DNA of 64,000 nucleotides from Bacteroidetes bacterium UBA1312 (GTDB taxonomy: Bacteria; Bacteroidota; Bacteroidia; Chitinophagales; Chitinophagaceae). The DNA lies in NCBI GenBank assembly GCA_002307135.1, contig DBTQ01000001.1, positions 1 through 64,000 of the forward strand. The letters run 5' to 3'. Under the pieces are notes generated by a model. It was given only the letters and a program-made list of their open reading frames with translations, did no database searches and had not been told where the DNA came from. Shown one piece after another: positions 51,706-61,929 of this stretch. Made by a program: the position numbers and the translations under genes. Each line of letters opens with the position of its first letter. The stretch's first letter is position 1.

Positions 51706-52450
51706 AATTGCAATCATTATTCCATGCTATAATGAGGAAAGTCGTCTTCAAAAAGATAAATTTATATCTTTTGCTGAACAGCATTCCAATATAGATTTGT
51801 GGTTTATAAATGACGGAAGTAAAGACAATACCTTTGAAATGCTCCAACAAATGTCTTATCGGCAACCAGATAGATTGTTTGTGCACAATCTGTTGGAAAA
51901 TAAAGGTAAGGCTGAGGCAATACGACAGGGGGTGTTGTTGCTTACAAAGAATGAAGACTATGACTATATCGGATTTTTAGATGCAGATTTGTCAGCACCA
52001 CTTGAAGAGGTCATCCCATTAGCACAAGTGATTATTCAAAACCAACTTTTGTTAGTTGCAGGAGCCAGAATAAAACTTTTAGGGAAAAAAATTGTAAGAA
52101 GCCCCCTTCGCCATTATTTAGGAAGGATATTTGCCACCTACTATGTCACGCTACTCAATTTACCCAATTATGACACTCAATGTGGTTTAAAAATAGTTGA
52201 ACGCAAGTTTGCATCCAAATTATTTGTCACAACTTTTGTCTCAAATTGGTTTTTTGATATTGAATTATTTCTACGTGCTCGGATTGAAATTGGACAGGAA
52301 CAATATGAAGAAAAGCTCGTTGAGATGCCGCTCAGTGAATGGAGAGAAGTGAAAGGGTCCAAATTGAAATTAACTGATTTTGTGATGGCACCATTTGAAG
52401 TACTTAAGATTTACAATAAATACAAAGATCAAAACAAGGATAATCACTGA
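51692..52450 (+). CDS. GT2 glycosyltransferase, dolichyl/polyprenyl-phosphate sugar synthase-like
   Basis: 252 residues: IAIIIPCYNEESRLQKDKF (5-23), DLWFINDGSKDNTFEML, NKGKAEAIRQGVL, YIGFLDADLSAPLEEV (D-A-D metal site), DTQCGLKIVERKFA and SNWFFDIELFLRARIE. This set is close to the dolichyl-phosphate beta-glucosyltransferase (Alg5-like) and DPM1-type enzymes, which load a sugar on polyprenyl phosphate. The gene starts inside the preceding membrane-protein gene (14-base overlap), hinting that the two work together. Confidence 0.9.
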   Translation: MASNRIAIIIPCYNEESRLQKDKFISFAEQHSNIDLWFINDGSKDNTFEMLQQMSYRQPDRLFVHNLLENKGKAEAIRQGVLLLTKNEDYDYIGFLDADLSAPLEEVIPLAQVIIQNQLLLVAGARIKLLGKKIVRSPLRHYLGRIFATYYVTLLNLPNYDTQCGLKIVERKFASKLFVTTFVSNWFFDIELFLRARIEIGQEQYEEKLVEMPLSEWREVKGSKLKLTDFVMAPFEVLKIYNKYKDQNKDNH

Positions 52451-53343
52451 TGAATCCATTTTTTACAATAGTTGTACCAACATATAATAGAGCGGATTTA
52501 ATTGCCAAGACACTACAATCTCTCCTCGCCCAAAGCTACCAACAATATGAAATTATTGTTGTTGATGATGGGAGTAAGGATAATACGGAAGATGTAGTGA
52601 AACCATTTATAGGTGAAAAACTGAGCTATGTAAAAAAACAAAATGCAGAACGAGCTGCTGCGAGAAATTTCGGAGCTGCTAGAGCGAATGGTAATTATGT
52701 CAATTTTTTTGACAGCGATGATATTGCTTTACCTAATCATTTGGATGAAGCTGCAAAATTATTAAACAATTATCCGGAGGCGGAATGGTTTCATTTGGGC
52801 TATTCATGGGCGAATGCAGATGGTCAGATTTTTAGGGATGTCAATAGTTTTAATGGCACAACTTTAAACAGAATTATTGCATCAGGCAATCCATTAAGTT
52901 GCAATGGAGTCTTTATTCGTAAAGATGTCATTAATGAACATAAATTTAATGAGGATCGTAATTTATCTGCTTCTGAGGATTATGAGCTTTGGTGCAGATT
53001 AACGGCGAGGTATCCACTGTATTACTCCAATTCAATAACTTCTTTAGTCATAGATCATGATTCTCGGAGTGTACGTACTATTCATGGTGAAAAATTGATC
53101 AATAGATTACAGTTGCTCATTAAATATTTACAAGAAGATAAGGTAACCGTTGATTATTTTGGTAAGGACTTTTCCAAAATAAAGATGGACTCAAATTCGT
53201 ACATTGCATTGCATTTGGCAAATGAGCCCAAATACAAATTTAAAAGCATTTATTATCTTGTAATGGGGCTAAGAGAAAATGTAACATTGCTAAAGAATAA
53301 AAGATTTTACGCAACAATAAAAAACATACTGATTAAATGGTAA
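52450..53343 (+). CDS. Glycosyltransferase family 2
   Basis: 297 residues: FFTIVVPTYNRADLIAKTLQSLL (4-26), YEIIVVDDGSKDNTEDVV, NAERAAARNFGAARANGNYVNFFDSDDIALP (DSDD metal site), and SASEDYELWCRLTARYPLYY (catalytic ED region). Donor and acceptor unknown. Its ATG shares one base with the previous stop and its 3' end overlaps the epimerase gene by 7 bases, so translation is probably coupled. Confidence 0.93.
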   Translation: MNPFFTIVVPTYNRADLIAKTLQSLLAQSYQQYEIIVVDDGSKDNTEDVVKPFIGEKLSYVKKQNAERAAARNFGAARANGNYVNFFDSDDIALPNHLDEAAKLLNNYPEAEWFHLGYSWANADGQIFRDVNSFNGTTLNRIIASGNPLSCNGVFIRKDVINEHKFNEDRNLSASEDYELWCRLTARYPLYYSNSITSLVIDHDSRSVRTIHGEKLINRLQLLIKYLQEDKVTVDYFGKDFSKIKMDSNSYIALHLANEPKYKFKSIYYLVMGLRENVTLLKNKRFYATIKNILIKW

Positions 53344-54260
53344 AAGTATTAATAACAGGTGGTGCAGGGTTTGTACCAAGTAGTCTTGCAGATAAATTAT
53401 TGACTTATCCTGATTTTCAAATCGTATTAGTAGATAATTTTCTTACAGGTCGATCTGAAAATATACCTATCCATCCTAATTGTAAGTTTATTAAATGTGA
53501 TGTGAATAGCTACAATGATATTTCGGCAGTGATGACTGCTTATAAGTTTGATTATGTTTTTCATTACGCAGCTGTAGTAGGCGTATTGCGCACTTTGGAT
53601 AATCCTGTAAAGGTATTGCAGGATATTGAAGGTATTAGAAATATTTTGGATTTGTGTAAAAATACCGGAGTGAAAAGAGTTTTTTATTCATCTTCTTCAG
53701 AAGTTTATGGCGAGCCAGTAGTACTACCTCAACACGAGTATACTACACCGCTTAACTCTAGATTGCCTTATGCTGTGGTTAAAAATATAGGAGAAGCTTT
53801 TTGCCGTTCTTACCATCAGGAGTATAATCTTGACTTTACGATATTCAGGTTTTTTAATACTTATGGACCCAAGCAAAGTCCTGACTTTGTAATGTCAAAG
53901 TTTCTTCAAGCAGCATTAAAAAATCAAGATATTACAATTTATGGAGATGGTTCACAATCCCGAACATTTTGCTATATAGATGATAATATTGATGCTTGTT
54001 TAAAGACGCTTTTTGAGGAGCATTATAAAAATGAAGTCTATAATATTGGATCAGATGTAGTCATTACTATTAAAGAATTAGCGGAGACCATCATTGAACT
54101 GACTGGCTCTTCATCTAAAATAGTTTACCTAGCGCCGCTTAAAGATGGTGATATGACTAGACGTCAACCTGATAATGAAAAAATGAGGGAATTACTCGGG
54201 CGGGATTTATTGCCATATAAAGAAGGAATTGGAAGGATTTTAAATAATTGGGGTAAATAG
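53337..54260 (+). CDS. NAD-dependent sugar epimerase/dehydratase
   Basis: 307-residue extended SDR. The nucleotide loop is TGGAGFVPSSLADKL (7-21; the usual GFIGSHL is GFVPSSL), then YVFHYAAVVGVLRTLDNP, SSSSEVYGEPV and LPYAVVKNIGEAF (Y-x-x-x-K), and ITIYGDGSQSRTFCYIDDNIDA. Such proteins act on UDP- or dTDP-sugars (4-epimerases, UDP-glucuronate decarboxylases). UDP-GlcNAc/Glc 4-epimerase or UDP-xylose synthase-like function is possible; undecided. Confidence 0.9.
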   Translation: MVKVLITGGAGFVPSSLADKLLTYPDFQIVLVDNFLTGRSENIPIHPNCKFIKCDVNSYNDISAVMTAYKFDYVFHYAAVVGVLRTLDNPVKVLQDIEGIRNILDLCKNTGVKRVFYSSSSEVYGEPVVLPQHEYTTPLNSRLPYAVVKNIGEAFCRSYHQEYNLDFTIFRFFNTYGPKQSPDFVMSKFLQAALKNQDITIYGDGSQSRTFCYIDDNIDACLKTLFEEHYKNEVYNIGSDVVITIKELAETIIELTGSSSKIVYLAPLKDGDMTRRQPDNEKMRELLGRDLLPYKEGIGRILNNWGK

Positions 54261-54268
54261 TAAACTTC

Positions 54269-56116
54269 ATGTGTGGTATAGCAGGGGCTTACGTTCAAGA
54301 CGGAGTGGAAAATGATCGAATGAAAACGGCTACCGACACGCTGTTTCATCGAGGGCCTGATGCAGGAGGGTATTATACTTCGGTATCTAAAAAAATTTTT
54401 TTGGGTCACAGACGTTTAAGTATAATTGATTTATCAGAGGTGGCTAATCAACCGATGAATTCTTCGGATGGTAGGTATGTGATCATATACAATGGAGAGG
54501 TATATAATTTTAAAGAACTCAAAACTAGGCTTCCCGATTTTGATTGGAAAACGAATGGAGATACCGAAGTAATTATAGAATTATTTGCTGCATTTGGAGC
54601 GAAGAGTTTTGTTTGGCTTAACGGAATTTTTGCGTTTTCTATATATGATACGATAGAAGAAAGACTTTGGTTTTGTCGCGACCCATTAGGCATCAAACCA
54701 CTATTTATTCAACGAAGTAAAACTCAATTGTTATTTTCGTCAGAACTTAAAGCGATAATTTCTACAAGAAGTCAACAAACACCTTTCAAAATTAATAACG
54801 CAGCAATCCCGTATTTTCTGCATTTAGGCTATATTCCAGAGCCAATGACTATTTATGAAGGTGTTGAAAAATTTCCCGCTGCACATTATGCTGTATTGGA
54901 TATTAAAACGAATCATTGGACACAACAGAAGTATTGGAATGCTGAAGATTATTATTTGAGTAATCCGATTAACGATGAAGCTACTGCGCTCAAGTTATAC
55001 AAAGAAAAACTTTTTGCTGCGGTAAACAGGCAAATGATCAGTGACGTGCCATTAGGTACTTTTTTAAGTGGCGGTATTGATTCCAGTCTTGTGAGTGCGG
55101 TTGCATCTGTACTGAATCCTGGCAAAATAAATACATTTAGTATCGGTTTTGAGGAAGCTGCATTTGATGAATCACAATATGCAGATCAGGTCGCAAAACA
55201 TATAAACACACAGCATCATTTATTTAAAGTGAAGCTGGATGACGTATTGGGTTTAATCCCTGACTTTATTGATGTTTATGATGAACCATTTGCAGACTCG
55301 TCTGCGTTCCCAACAATGCTTGTGTCTAAACTTGCAAGAGCGCAAGTTACCGTGACGCTTTCTGGTGATGGAGGTGATGAATTCTTTCAAGGTTATGGTA
55401 TGTACACGTGGGCAAAGCGATTAGATGATCCTAAAATTAAATTGCTCAGGAAGCCTTTGCATTTCGCAAGTAAAATGATGAATGAAAGATTCCAACGAGC
55501 CGGGGAATTATTTAATTATCCTGATGCAAATCGTATCCCCAGCCATATTTTTTCTCAGGAGCAATATTTTTTTGGGGAGCAGGAGTTGCAACAATTGGTG
55601 CCTGATTTATCATTTGATTTTACATCATTGAATCAACTGCCTAATAAAGGTACAGCACAAGAGCGTCAGGCATTTTGGGATGTCGATCATTATCTCAAAG
55701 ATGATTTATTAGTCAAGGTGGATCGTGCCAGCATGCATTATTCATTAGAAACTCGTGTGCCTTTATTGGATAAGGAGATTGTTGAGTTTGCATTAAACAT
55801 CCCCTTATCACTCAAAATAAGAGAAGGATATGGCACTAAATACTTGATGAAAAAGACTTTGTATGAAATGGTGCCGCGCCATATTTTCGAACGCCCCAAA
55901 AGAGGATTTGCAATTCCTTTGAATAAGTGGTTAAGTAATGAATTGAAACCACTATTGGATAAATATCTCAGCACAGAAAAGGTTCAGCAAGCTGGCTTTG
56001 TAAATAGTGAATATGTTGCTACATTAGTTAAAGATTATTTTGCGGGTAAAACTTATTTATATAATCGAGTTTGGGTATTGCTGGTGTTACATTGGTGGTA
56101 TTTTAAATCGAATTAA
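54269..56116 (+). CDS. asnB: Asparagine synthase (glutamine-hydrolysing) family protein
   Basis: 615 residues. The N-terminal Ntn amidohydrolase has the nucleophile C2 (MCGIAGAYVQDG), HRGPDAGGYY, GHRRLSIIDLS and YNGEVYNF. The synthetase half has the pyrophosphate loop FLSGGIDSSLVSAVAS (~263-278), FSIGFEEAAFDES, TVTLSGDGGDEFFQGY and SLETRVPLLD. In polysaccharide loci such proteins often amidate sugar acids rather than make free asparagine; here that is plausible given the position 8 bases after the epimerase. Confidence 0.93.
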   Translation: MCGIAGAYVQDGVENDRMKTATDTLFHRGPDAGGYYTSVSKKIFLGHRRLSIIDLSEVANQPMNSSDGRYVIIYNGEVYNFKELKTRLPDFDWKTNGDTEVIIELFAAFGAKSFVWLNGIFAFSIYDTIEERLWFCRDPLGIKPLFIQRSKTQLLFSSELKAIISTRSQQTPFKINNAAIPYFLHLGYIPEPMTIYEGVEKFPAAHYAVLDIKTNHWTQQKYWNAEDYYLSNPINDEATALKLYKEKLFAAVNRQMISDVPLGTFLSGGIDSSLVSAVASVLNPGKINTFSIGFEEAAFDESQYADQVAKHINTQHHLFKVKLDDVLGLIPDFIDVYDEPFADSSAFPTMLVSKLARAQVTVTLSGDGGDEFFQGYGMYTWAKRLDDPKIKLLRKPLHFASKMMNERFQRAGELFNYPDANRIPSHIFSQEQYFFGEQELQQLVPDLSFDFTSLNQLPNKGTAQERQAFWDVDHYLKDDLLVKVDRASMHYSLETRVPLLDKEIVEFALNIPLSLKIREGYGTKYLMKKTLYEMVPRHIFERPKRGFAIPLNKWLSNELKPLLDKYLSTEKVQQAGFVNSEYVATLVKDYFAGKTYLYNRVWVLLVLHWWYFKSN

Positions 56117-56228
56117 TTTTCTTTCGGAGCAACATACGGATGACAGTTTTTCTTTATTGAAGTTCGATGGCACTTTTTTAAAATTTAAAGAGCAATTTTC
56201 AAAAGTCAAGAACTACTAATTATAGCTA

Positions 56229-57458
56229 ATGTCTAACAAATCAAATATCCTTTTTATTTCCTACGATGGAATGACAGACCCCCTTGGTCAAAGTCAGGTG
56301 CTACCTTATTTAGCAGGGCTTGCTGCATTAGGATACAATATTACTTTGTTGAGCTGTGAAAAGAAAGAACGTTGGCAGAATAAAGAAGTGATTCAATCGA
56401 TATGTACTAAGCACCATATCAATTGGCAACCCATAATGTATACAAGGAAGCCACCCATACTTTCTACAATTAAAGATGTTAAAAGACTAAAAAAAGAAGC
56501 TGCTGCCTTACATAAAAAAATCTCCTTCGATATTGTTCATTGCCGTAGTTATATTTCTTGCTTGGTAGGTCAATGGATGAAACAAAAATATCGAATTCCT
56601 TTCATCTTCGATATGCGTGGATTTTGGGCTGATGAGCGTGTAGATGGTGGACTTTGGAAGCTCAATAATCCATTGTATAAAAAAGTCTATAATTATTTTA
56701 AAACTAAAGAAAAGCAATTCCTAGGAGAAGCTGATGCTATAGTTTCACTTACTTATGCTGCTAAAAATGAAATAGAAAGCTGGAGCATCCCTACTGTACC
56801 TATTAGTGTCATCCCATGCTGTGTTGATATGCAATTATTCAATCCCGAACAGTTGAAGCAATCGCAGCTAGAGGCGCTTCGGCGTAAAGCTGATTTACCC
56901 CAAGACAAATTGATCATTGGATATGTGGGCTCTTTAGGCACGTGGTATTTATTGACAGAGATGCTTTCTTTTTTTAAATTTTGGCTGCAACAGCATCCGG
57001 ATACGATTTTCTTTTTCGTTTCGAACGAGCCCAAAGAACTCATTCATGAAGAAGCACGCAAACTGCATATTGATATTGAGAAAATAAGAATCATCACAGG
57101 TAATCGTGCTGAGATGCCTTATTATATTTCTTTGATGGATTTTGGTTTGTTTTTTATCAAAAATGCATACTCCAAAAAAGCGTCTTCTCCGGTAAAACAA
57201 GGAGAGTTAATGGCAATGGGTGTTCCTGTTATTTGTAATGCAGGTGTCGGTGATTCTGATTTTATAATCAATAAATACAGCTCTGGTGAATTGGTGCATA
57301 GTTTTGATGAAAAAGGATACACAGATGTGATGAATAGGCTCAAAACAGAAATGAATCATCCTGCTGAAATTCGAAAAGGTTGCATTGATTATTTTGATTT
57401 GGGGAAAGGAGTAGAACAATATGCAACTATATACCAAAGTTTGCTTAAATCACACTGA
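56229..57458 (+). CDS. Glycosyltransferase family 4-like
   Basis: 409 residues, GT-B type: LFISYDGMTDPLGQSQVLPYLAGLA (8-32), FDIVHCRSYISCLVGQWM, PFIFDMRGFWADERVDGG, then the C-terminal half with LIIGYVGSLGTWYLLTEML, IRIITGNRAEMPYYISLMDFG and SSPVKQGELMAMGVPVICNAGVGD. Acceptors unknown. It is the last gene of the polysaccharide locus; a 112-base gap without features separates it from asnB. Confidence 0.9.
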   Translation: MSNKSNILFISYDGMTDPLGQSQVLPYLAGLAALGYNITLLSCEKKERWQNKEVIQSICTKHHINWQPIMYTRKPPILSTIKDVKRLKKEAAALHKKISFDIVHCRSYISCLVGQWMKQKYRIPFIFDMRGFWADERVDGGLWKLNNPLYKKVYNYFKTKEKQFLGEADAIVSLTYAAKNEIESWSIPTVPISVIPCCVDMQLFNPEQLKQSQLEALRRKADLPQDKLIIGYVGSLGTWYLLTEMLSFFKFWLQQHPDTIFFFVSNEPKELIHEEARKLHIDIEKIRIITGNRAEMPYYISLMDFGLFFIKNAYSKKASSPVKQGELMAMGVPVICNAGVGDSDFIINKYSSGELVHSFDEKGYTDVMNRLKTEMNHPAEIRKGCIDYFDLGKGVEQYATIYQSLLKSH

Positions 57459-57611
57459 ATGTAATTATTAAATTGGGTTGTTGTTTTTTATAAAATTGAT
57501 GCTATTGTCTGTAATATCTTTCTCGTTCCAATAGCTATTAATACAAATAATGCGATTGAAATACGTGTTGAAAAAATAAGCTAAAATATTTTTTTTAGTA
57601 TTAAAAGATAT

Positions 57612-57619
57612 TAAGTTTG
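57612..57619 (+). promoter_or_regulatory. -7 box TAAGTTTG for the barrel-protein gene
   Basis: A perfect TAnnTTTG box ends 20 bases before the ATG at 57639. Confidence 0.5.
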
Positions 57620-57638
57620 TGTCAAATTTTAAACAAAC

Positions 57639-58295
57639 ATGAAAAAACTATTTTTATTTGCATCAGCAGCATTTATTACGCAAACAGCCTTTGCTCAATT
57701 GTCTGTAGCTCCAGAATTGGGTTTCCAAATGACAAATGTTCCAACAAAGTCGGATGGGGAAAAAGTTAAAGCTAATTTGAAAGCAGGGTTCAGAATCGGT
57801 GCAAATCTTGATTTGACAATTCTTGAACAACTTCATCTTCAAGGTGGAATATTTTATTCTGATAAAGGTGGGAAAACTACAAATGAAACACTTGGATCGG
57901 GAACAGTGGTTCTGGAATCTACAGCAACGTTGAATTATTTGGAGATCCCGTTTTATCTTAATTATATGACTGGTGAAGCTGGTGGAAATCGGTTCTTTAT
58001 AGGAGCTGGACCTTATATAGGCTATTGTTTGGGAGGTAAGACAAAATATAAAAATCCAATTACAGGGCAAGATGAATCAGTAACTTTAAAAGTCGGTACA
58101 GACAAAACTAATGACAACATAAAACCATTGGATATGGGTATCAACATTAATGTAGGTTACATGTTGTCCAATAATTTCTACGCACGTGCTCAATATGGTA
58201 TTGGTTTGACAAATAATATGCCAAGTGGAAATAAAGATAACTCTGAAAAAAATGCTGGATTTGCTATTTCTATAGGTTACAATTTCGGTCTATAA
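57639..58295 (+). CDS. Outer-membrane beta-barrel protein, PorT/OmpW-like porin family
   Basis: 218 residues: signal peptide (MKKLFLFASAAFITQTAFAQ), then SVAPELGFQMTNVP, KAGFRIGANLDLTILEQLHLQGGIFYSDKGG, TLNYLEIPFYLNYM and FFIGAGPYIGYCLGG, ending with FAISIGYNFGL. LEIP-type strands (NYLEIPF) and the terminal aromatic strand mark a small 8-strand barrel of the outer_membrane_beta-barrel/PorT-like group. No specific function. Its gene is followed by a bidirectional terminator. Confidence 0.88.
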   Translation: MKKLFLFASAAFITQTAFAQLSVAPELGFQMTNVPTKSDGEKVKANLKAGFRIGANLDLTILEQLHLQGGIFYSDKGGKTTNETLGSGTVVLESTATLNYLEIPFYLNYMTGEAGGNRFFIGAGPYIGYCLGGKTKYKNPITGQDESVTLKVGTDKTNDNIKPLDMGININVGYMLSNNFYARAQYGIGLTNNMPSGNKDNSEKNAGFAISIGYNFGL

Positions 58296-58322
58296 TAGTT
58301 AACTTAAAGTAACACGATACAA

Positions 58323-58354
58323 CAATAAAGGCAACTCATGAGTTGCCTTTATTG
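58323..58354. terminator. Bidirectional terminator between barrel gene and smc
   Basis: A perfect 14-bp stem, CAATAAAGGCAACT (58323-58336) with AGTTGCCTTTATTG (58341-58354) and a CATG loop; A and T flanks on both sides fit termination of both convergent transcripts. Confidence 0.85.
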
Positions 58355-58368
58355 TATAAAATATTCGT

Positions 58369-61300
58369 TTAGTTCAGACTCCGGAAATCTACAGGAACTA
58401 ATTTACTGACTCCTAATTCCTGCATGGTTACACCATAAATGACATCTACAGCAGCCATGGTTTGCTTATTGTGTGTAACAATAATGAATTGAGAATTGTC
58501 ACTGAATTTGCGAATCATTTGTGTAAACTTACCCACATTCGCATCGTCAAGCGGAGCATCTACCTCATCAAGAATACAGAACGGTGCCGGTTTTATTAAA
58601 TAAATAGCAAAAAGAAATGCTGTTGATGTCAGCGTTTTTTCGCCACCAGAAAGCTGTGTCAATGTACTTGGTCGTTTACCCTTAGGTTGTGCATAAATTT
58701 CTATACCGCTATCTGCCACATTATCAGGATCGGTAAGGCGTAGGTCGCAGGTATCTTCTTCCGTAAACAATGCTTTGAAGACTTCTTTGAAATTTTCGCG
58801 CACTAAATCAAAGGTCTCTTTAAACTTACTGTTGGCTGTCATTTCTACCTCTTCGATTGTGGCAAGAAGAGAGTCTTTGGCATTAACCAAATCCGTTTTT
58901 TGTTCTACAATAAAGTCATGACGTACCTTCATCTCTGTGTATGCTTCGATGGCCGTAGGGTTTACCTCGCCCATATTTTCGAGGCGTTTTTTCATTTTTT
59001 CGGCCTCACTACTTAGCTCTTCTACACTCTGTTCACCTTCTCTTGGCTGGTCTAATATTTCTTCAAGATCCACCTTGAATTCTACACTCAAACGTTCTTT
59101 CAGTCCTGCTAATTGCAGTTTCATTTCGTTGAGTTTATCTTTAATGCCATTGAGTATTATGTCTGCCTGTTCTTTTTCTCTGCGTTTTTGATTGAGTGCC
59201 CCTTCACGCTCACTTACTGAATTGCGAAATACATAAAACAACCGATCAGTCTCACTAAGTACTTTTTCATCAGCTTCTTTTTTCTTAAGCATGTCATAAA
59301 GCTCAGTATCTCCAAAGTTCAATTTGCCGGACGTTTCACTGATTTGTGCTGATGCTTCTTTGAGTTGCTCTTTATTTGTGGTAATCTGTGTTTTTAATTC
59401 TTCTAATTTTGTATTTCGGAAATTCAATTCCTGACGTAAGCTCTCTAACTTTCCCTGTTGTTTAAGAAAATGAATATTTTGTTGATTGTATTGTTGTGAA
59501 GCCATGTTGAAATCCAACTCTACCGCTTTGAAATCTGCTTCGGCATTTTGTATGCGTTGTTGTAGTGCTTTGAACGCAACAATAATTTCATCTAATTCAT
59601 TCCTTGTATCATTAATGTTATCTTGAGTGTCTGCCAATTGTTCCTGAAGCTCATTTAATCTTTTGTTACCGGCGGCATTCAGATGCTCTAAATTCTCAAT
59701 ACGATTAGTTAAATTGAGTATGTGATTATTCAGTTTATTCAGCTCTGCTTTGGTTTGTTCAATTGCTTTGTCGTTTAGCTCTTGGTTAAAGCCTGCAATT
59801 AAATTTTGAGTTTCTGAAATTTGGTTATGCAGTAAAGTTGTAGATGCGGTAAGTGTCTCAATTTCTTTTACAAGCCTTTCCAGATTCTTGGTTCGTCCAA
59901 TTTTATTACCTTCAAATGATCCAACAGATCCACCACTGAGTGTATAATTACCCCGAAGTATTTTACCTGTTTTTTCGATTAACACAATTCCTTCGGGCAA
60001 TTCAGTGGCGAGAAGCGCATCTGCATTATCCGAAATATAGACATGTCCTAACAAATATTGGGCAAGTGATTCGTACTGCTCATCAACATTCAATACACTT
60101 AGTGCAGAAACTACACCAGGCATTTCAAAAATTTGCTTACTTGCGTTATTATGTTTTGCAAAATAATCGAGCACAAAGAAATTTGCTTTCCCTTTCTTGT
60201 TGGCTTCTAGTAAATGAATCGCTTTTGCAGCTTCATTCATATTATCCACTAAATAGTAATTCAAGTAGTTGTCTAGCACATTTTCAAGTGCAGCTCTGAA
60301 TTCATTCTGTACAACAAAAACATCGGATAATAATGGAGCTTTATTATTCCATTCTTTATTCTTGCTCAAAAATTTGATACTGTCCGGATAACCTTCGAGA
60401 CTTTCTACCAAAGATTTTAATAGGTCATGTTCATTTTTTCGAGCATCCAAAGTCCTATTCTCATTAATCAGTTTTGTGCGTAATTGTTCTACCTGACCTT
60501 GATTTTCGAGTATTTTATTTTTGATTGTTTCATGCTTTTCTTGCATGTCAATCAGAGCTGCATGTTTGTCTTCTTGCTCTAAAGTGGAGTTTGCCTTTTC
60601 CTGATTTATTTGTGCTATTTGATTTCCTCTTTGTGCAATTTCTTCTTGTATATGTAATATGCTGCGTTGCATATTCATTACAGAAGAATCGGCAACAGCA
60701 ACTTTTTTCTCTGCATCAAATTGACGACGTTGGTCTTGTAACATTTCATTACGTAACCCTTCTAATATTTTTTTCTTGTCATCAAATACCTCTTGCTTAT
60801 CTGCCACCATTTCATGCAAATGTTCCAGTTGTGCACGTGTTTCTTGAAGCGTATTGTTTTCATCATTTATTTGTTGGTCTGCTTCGGCAATTGCTGCTTG
60901 TAATTGATTTAATTGCGTGTCCGCTCCGGCTAAAAAATGATTCAGGTTTTTTTCTCGTTCACGTAAATATTCTAATCTTTGAGAAGCTAATTTCTTTTCA
61001 CCCTCAAGCTGAACAATTCGGCTCTGCAATTCATTGAATTGCTTTTGCATTCGGCTTAATTCGTTTTCTTTTTCTACTAGCTTTACTTTATCACCTTCAA
61101 TTTCTGCTTCACCAGTAGCAGCTGTAGCTTCGATTGCAATTTTGCGGTCAAGTTCTTTGTCGTGTTGTTCGTTAAGCCCTTTATATCGGTCGTTGAAGTC
61201 TTCTAGCGATGCTTTTGCCAGCTCAATACTGACGATTTTGTATTCATTTTTTATTTGGAAATAACGCTCTGCTTTTTTTGCCTGACTTTCCAGCGTCCGT

Positions 61301-61905
61301 AGGTTATTGCCTATTTCAAACAATAAATCTTCGATACGCGACAAGTCCTGCTCTGTTCCTTCCAGTTTTTGTTTGGCCTCTTTTTTTCTCGTTTTATAAA
61401 TAGAGATCCCTGCGGCCTGCTCGAGCATTCTTCTACGAGAACCTTCTTTATCTTTTATAATATCATCTACCATGCCCAACTCTATAATGGCATACGAGTC
61501 ATTGCTTACACCAGTATCTAAAAATAGATTATGAATGTCTTTAAGACGGCAGCTTACATCGTTGAGTCTATATTCACTTTCTCCATTTTTGTAGAACTTA
61601 CGGGTAATGGTAACAGTGGTGAATTCTGTCGGCAAAAGATTTCTAGTATTTTCAAACGTCAAAGATACTTCTGCCATTCCTGATGCGGCTCTGGTACGCG
61701 AACCGTTAAATACAAGGTCTTCTAGGTTGTCGGAACGCAATGATTTTATTTTGTGTTCGCCAATCACCCAGCGAATGGCATCCACAATATTAGATTTGCC
61801 ACAGCCATTAGGACCAACTATTCCTGTAATGGGATGGTCAAGCATGATCAGGGTTTTGTCTGCGAAAGACTTAAATCCTTTTATTTCGAGCGATTTTAAT
61901 TGCAA
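58369..61905 (-). CDS. smc: Chromosome segregation protein SMC
   Basis: 1178-residue SMC ATPase that organises and helps separate chromosomes. The N-terminal head has Walker A GPNGCGKSNIVDAIRW (31-46) and QAAGISIYKTRKKEA; long coiled coils at ~165-500 and ~680-1030 flank a hinge near 510-670 (EGYPDSIKFLSKNKEW). The C-terminal head has the signature LSGGEKTLTSTAF at 1085-1097 and Walker B CILDEVDAPLDD with D1113/E1114. Length and order are normal. Minus strand, monocistronic, promoter box at 61930-61937. No scpA/scpB lie near. Confidence 0.98.
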   Translation of the reverse strand: MQLKSLEIKGFKSFADKTLIMLDHPITGIVGPNGCGKSNIVDAIRWVIGEHKIKSLRSDNLEDLVFNGSRTRAASGMAEVSLTFENTRNLLPTEFTTVTITRKFYKNGESEYRLNDVSCRLKDIHNLFLDTGVSNDSYAIIELGMVDDIIKDKEGSRRRMLEQAAGISIYKTRKKEAKQKLEGTEQDLSRIEDLLFEIGNNLRTLESQAKKAERYFQIKNEYKIVSIELAKASLEDFNDRYKGLNEQHDKELDRKIAIEATAATGEAEIEGDKVKLVEKENELSRMQKQFNELQSRIVQLEGEKKLASQRLEYLREREKNLNHFLAGADTQLNQLQAAIAEADQQINDENNTLQETRAQLEHLHEMVADKQEVFDDKKKILEGLRNEMLQDQRRQFDAEKKVAVADSSVMNMQRSILHIQEEIAQRGNQIAQINQEKANSTLEQEDKHAALIDMQEKHETIKNKILENQGQVEQLRTKLINENRTLDARKNEHDLLKSLVESLEGYPDSIKFLSKNKEWNNKAPLLSDVFVVQNEFRAALENVLDNYLNYYLVDNMNEAAKAIHLLEANKKGKANFFVLDYFAKHNNASKQIFEMPGVVSALSVLNVDEQYESLAQYLLGHVYISDNADALLATELPEGIVLIEKTGKILRGNYTLSGGSVGSFEGNKIGRTKNLERLVKEIETLTASTTLLHNQISETQNLIAGFNQELNDKAIEQTKAELNKLNNHILNLTNRIENLEHLNAAGNKRLNELQEQLADTQDNINDTRNELDEIIVAFKALQQRIQNAEADFKAVELDFNMASQQYNQQNIHFLKQQGKLESLRQELNFRNTKLEELKTQITTNKEQLKEASAQISETSGKLNFGDTELYDMLKKKEADEKVLSETDRLFYVFRNSVSEREGALNQKRREKEQADIILNGIKDKLNEMKLQLAGLKERLSVEFKVDLEEILDQPREGEQSVEELSSEAEKMKKRLENMGEVNPTAIEAYTEMKVRHDFIVEQKTDLVNAKDSLLATIEEVEMTANSKFKETFDLVRENFKEVFKALFTEEDTCDLRLTDPDNVADSGIEIYAQPKGKRPSTLTQLSGGEKTLTSTAFLFAIYLIKPAPFCILDEVDAPLDDANVGKFTQMIRKFSDNSQFIIVTHNKQTMAAVDVIYGVTMQELGVSKLVPVDFRSLN

Positions 61906-61929
61906 TGGAATTGGTTTTTAAAAGGGTAG

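Noticed and set aside
59940..61264. Several plus-strand frames opposite smc
   Set aside because: They are antisense to coiled-coil coding sequence and show no family motif or start signal.
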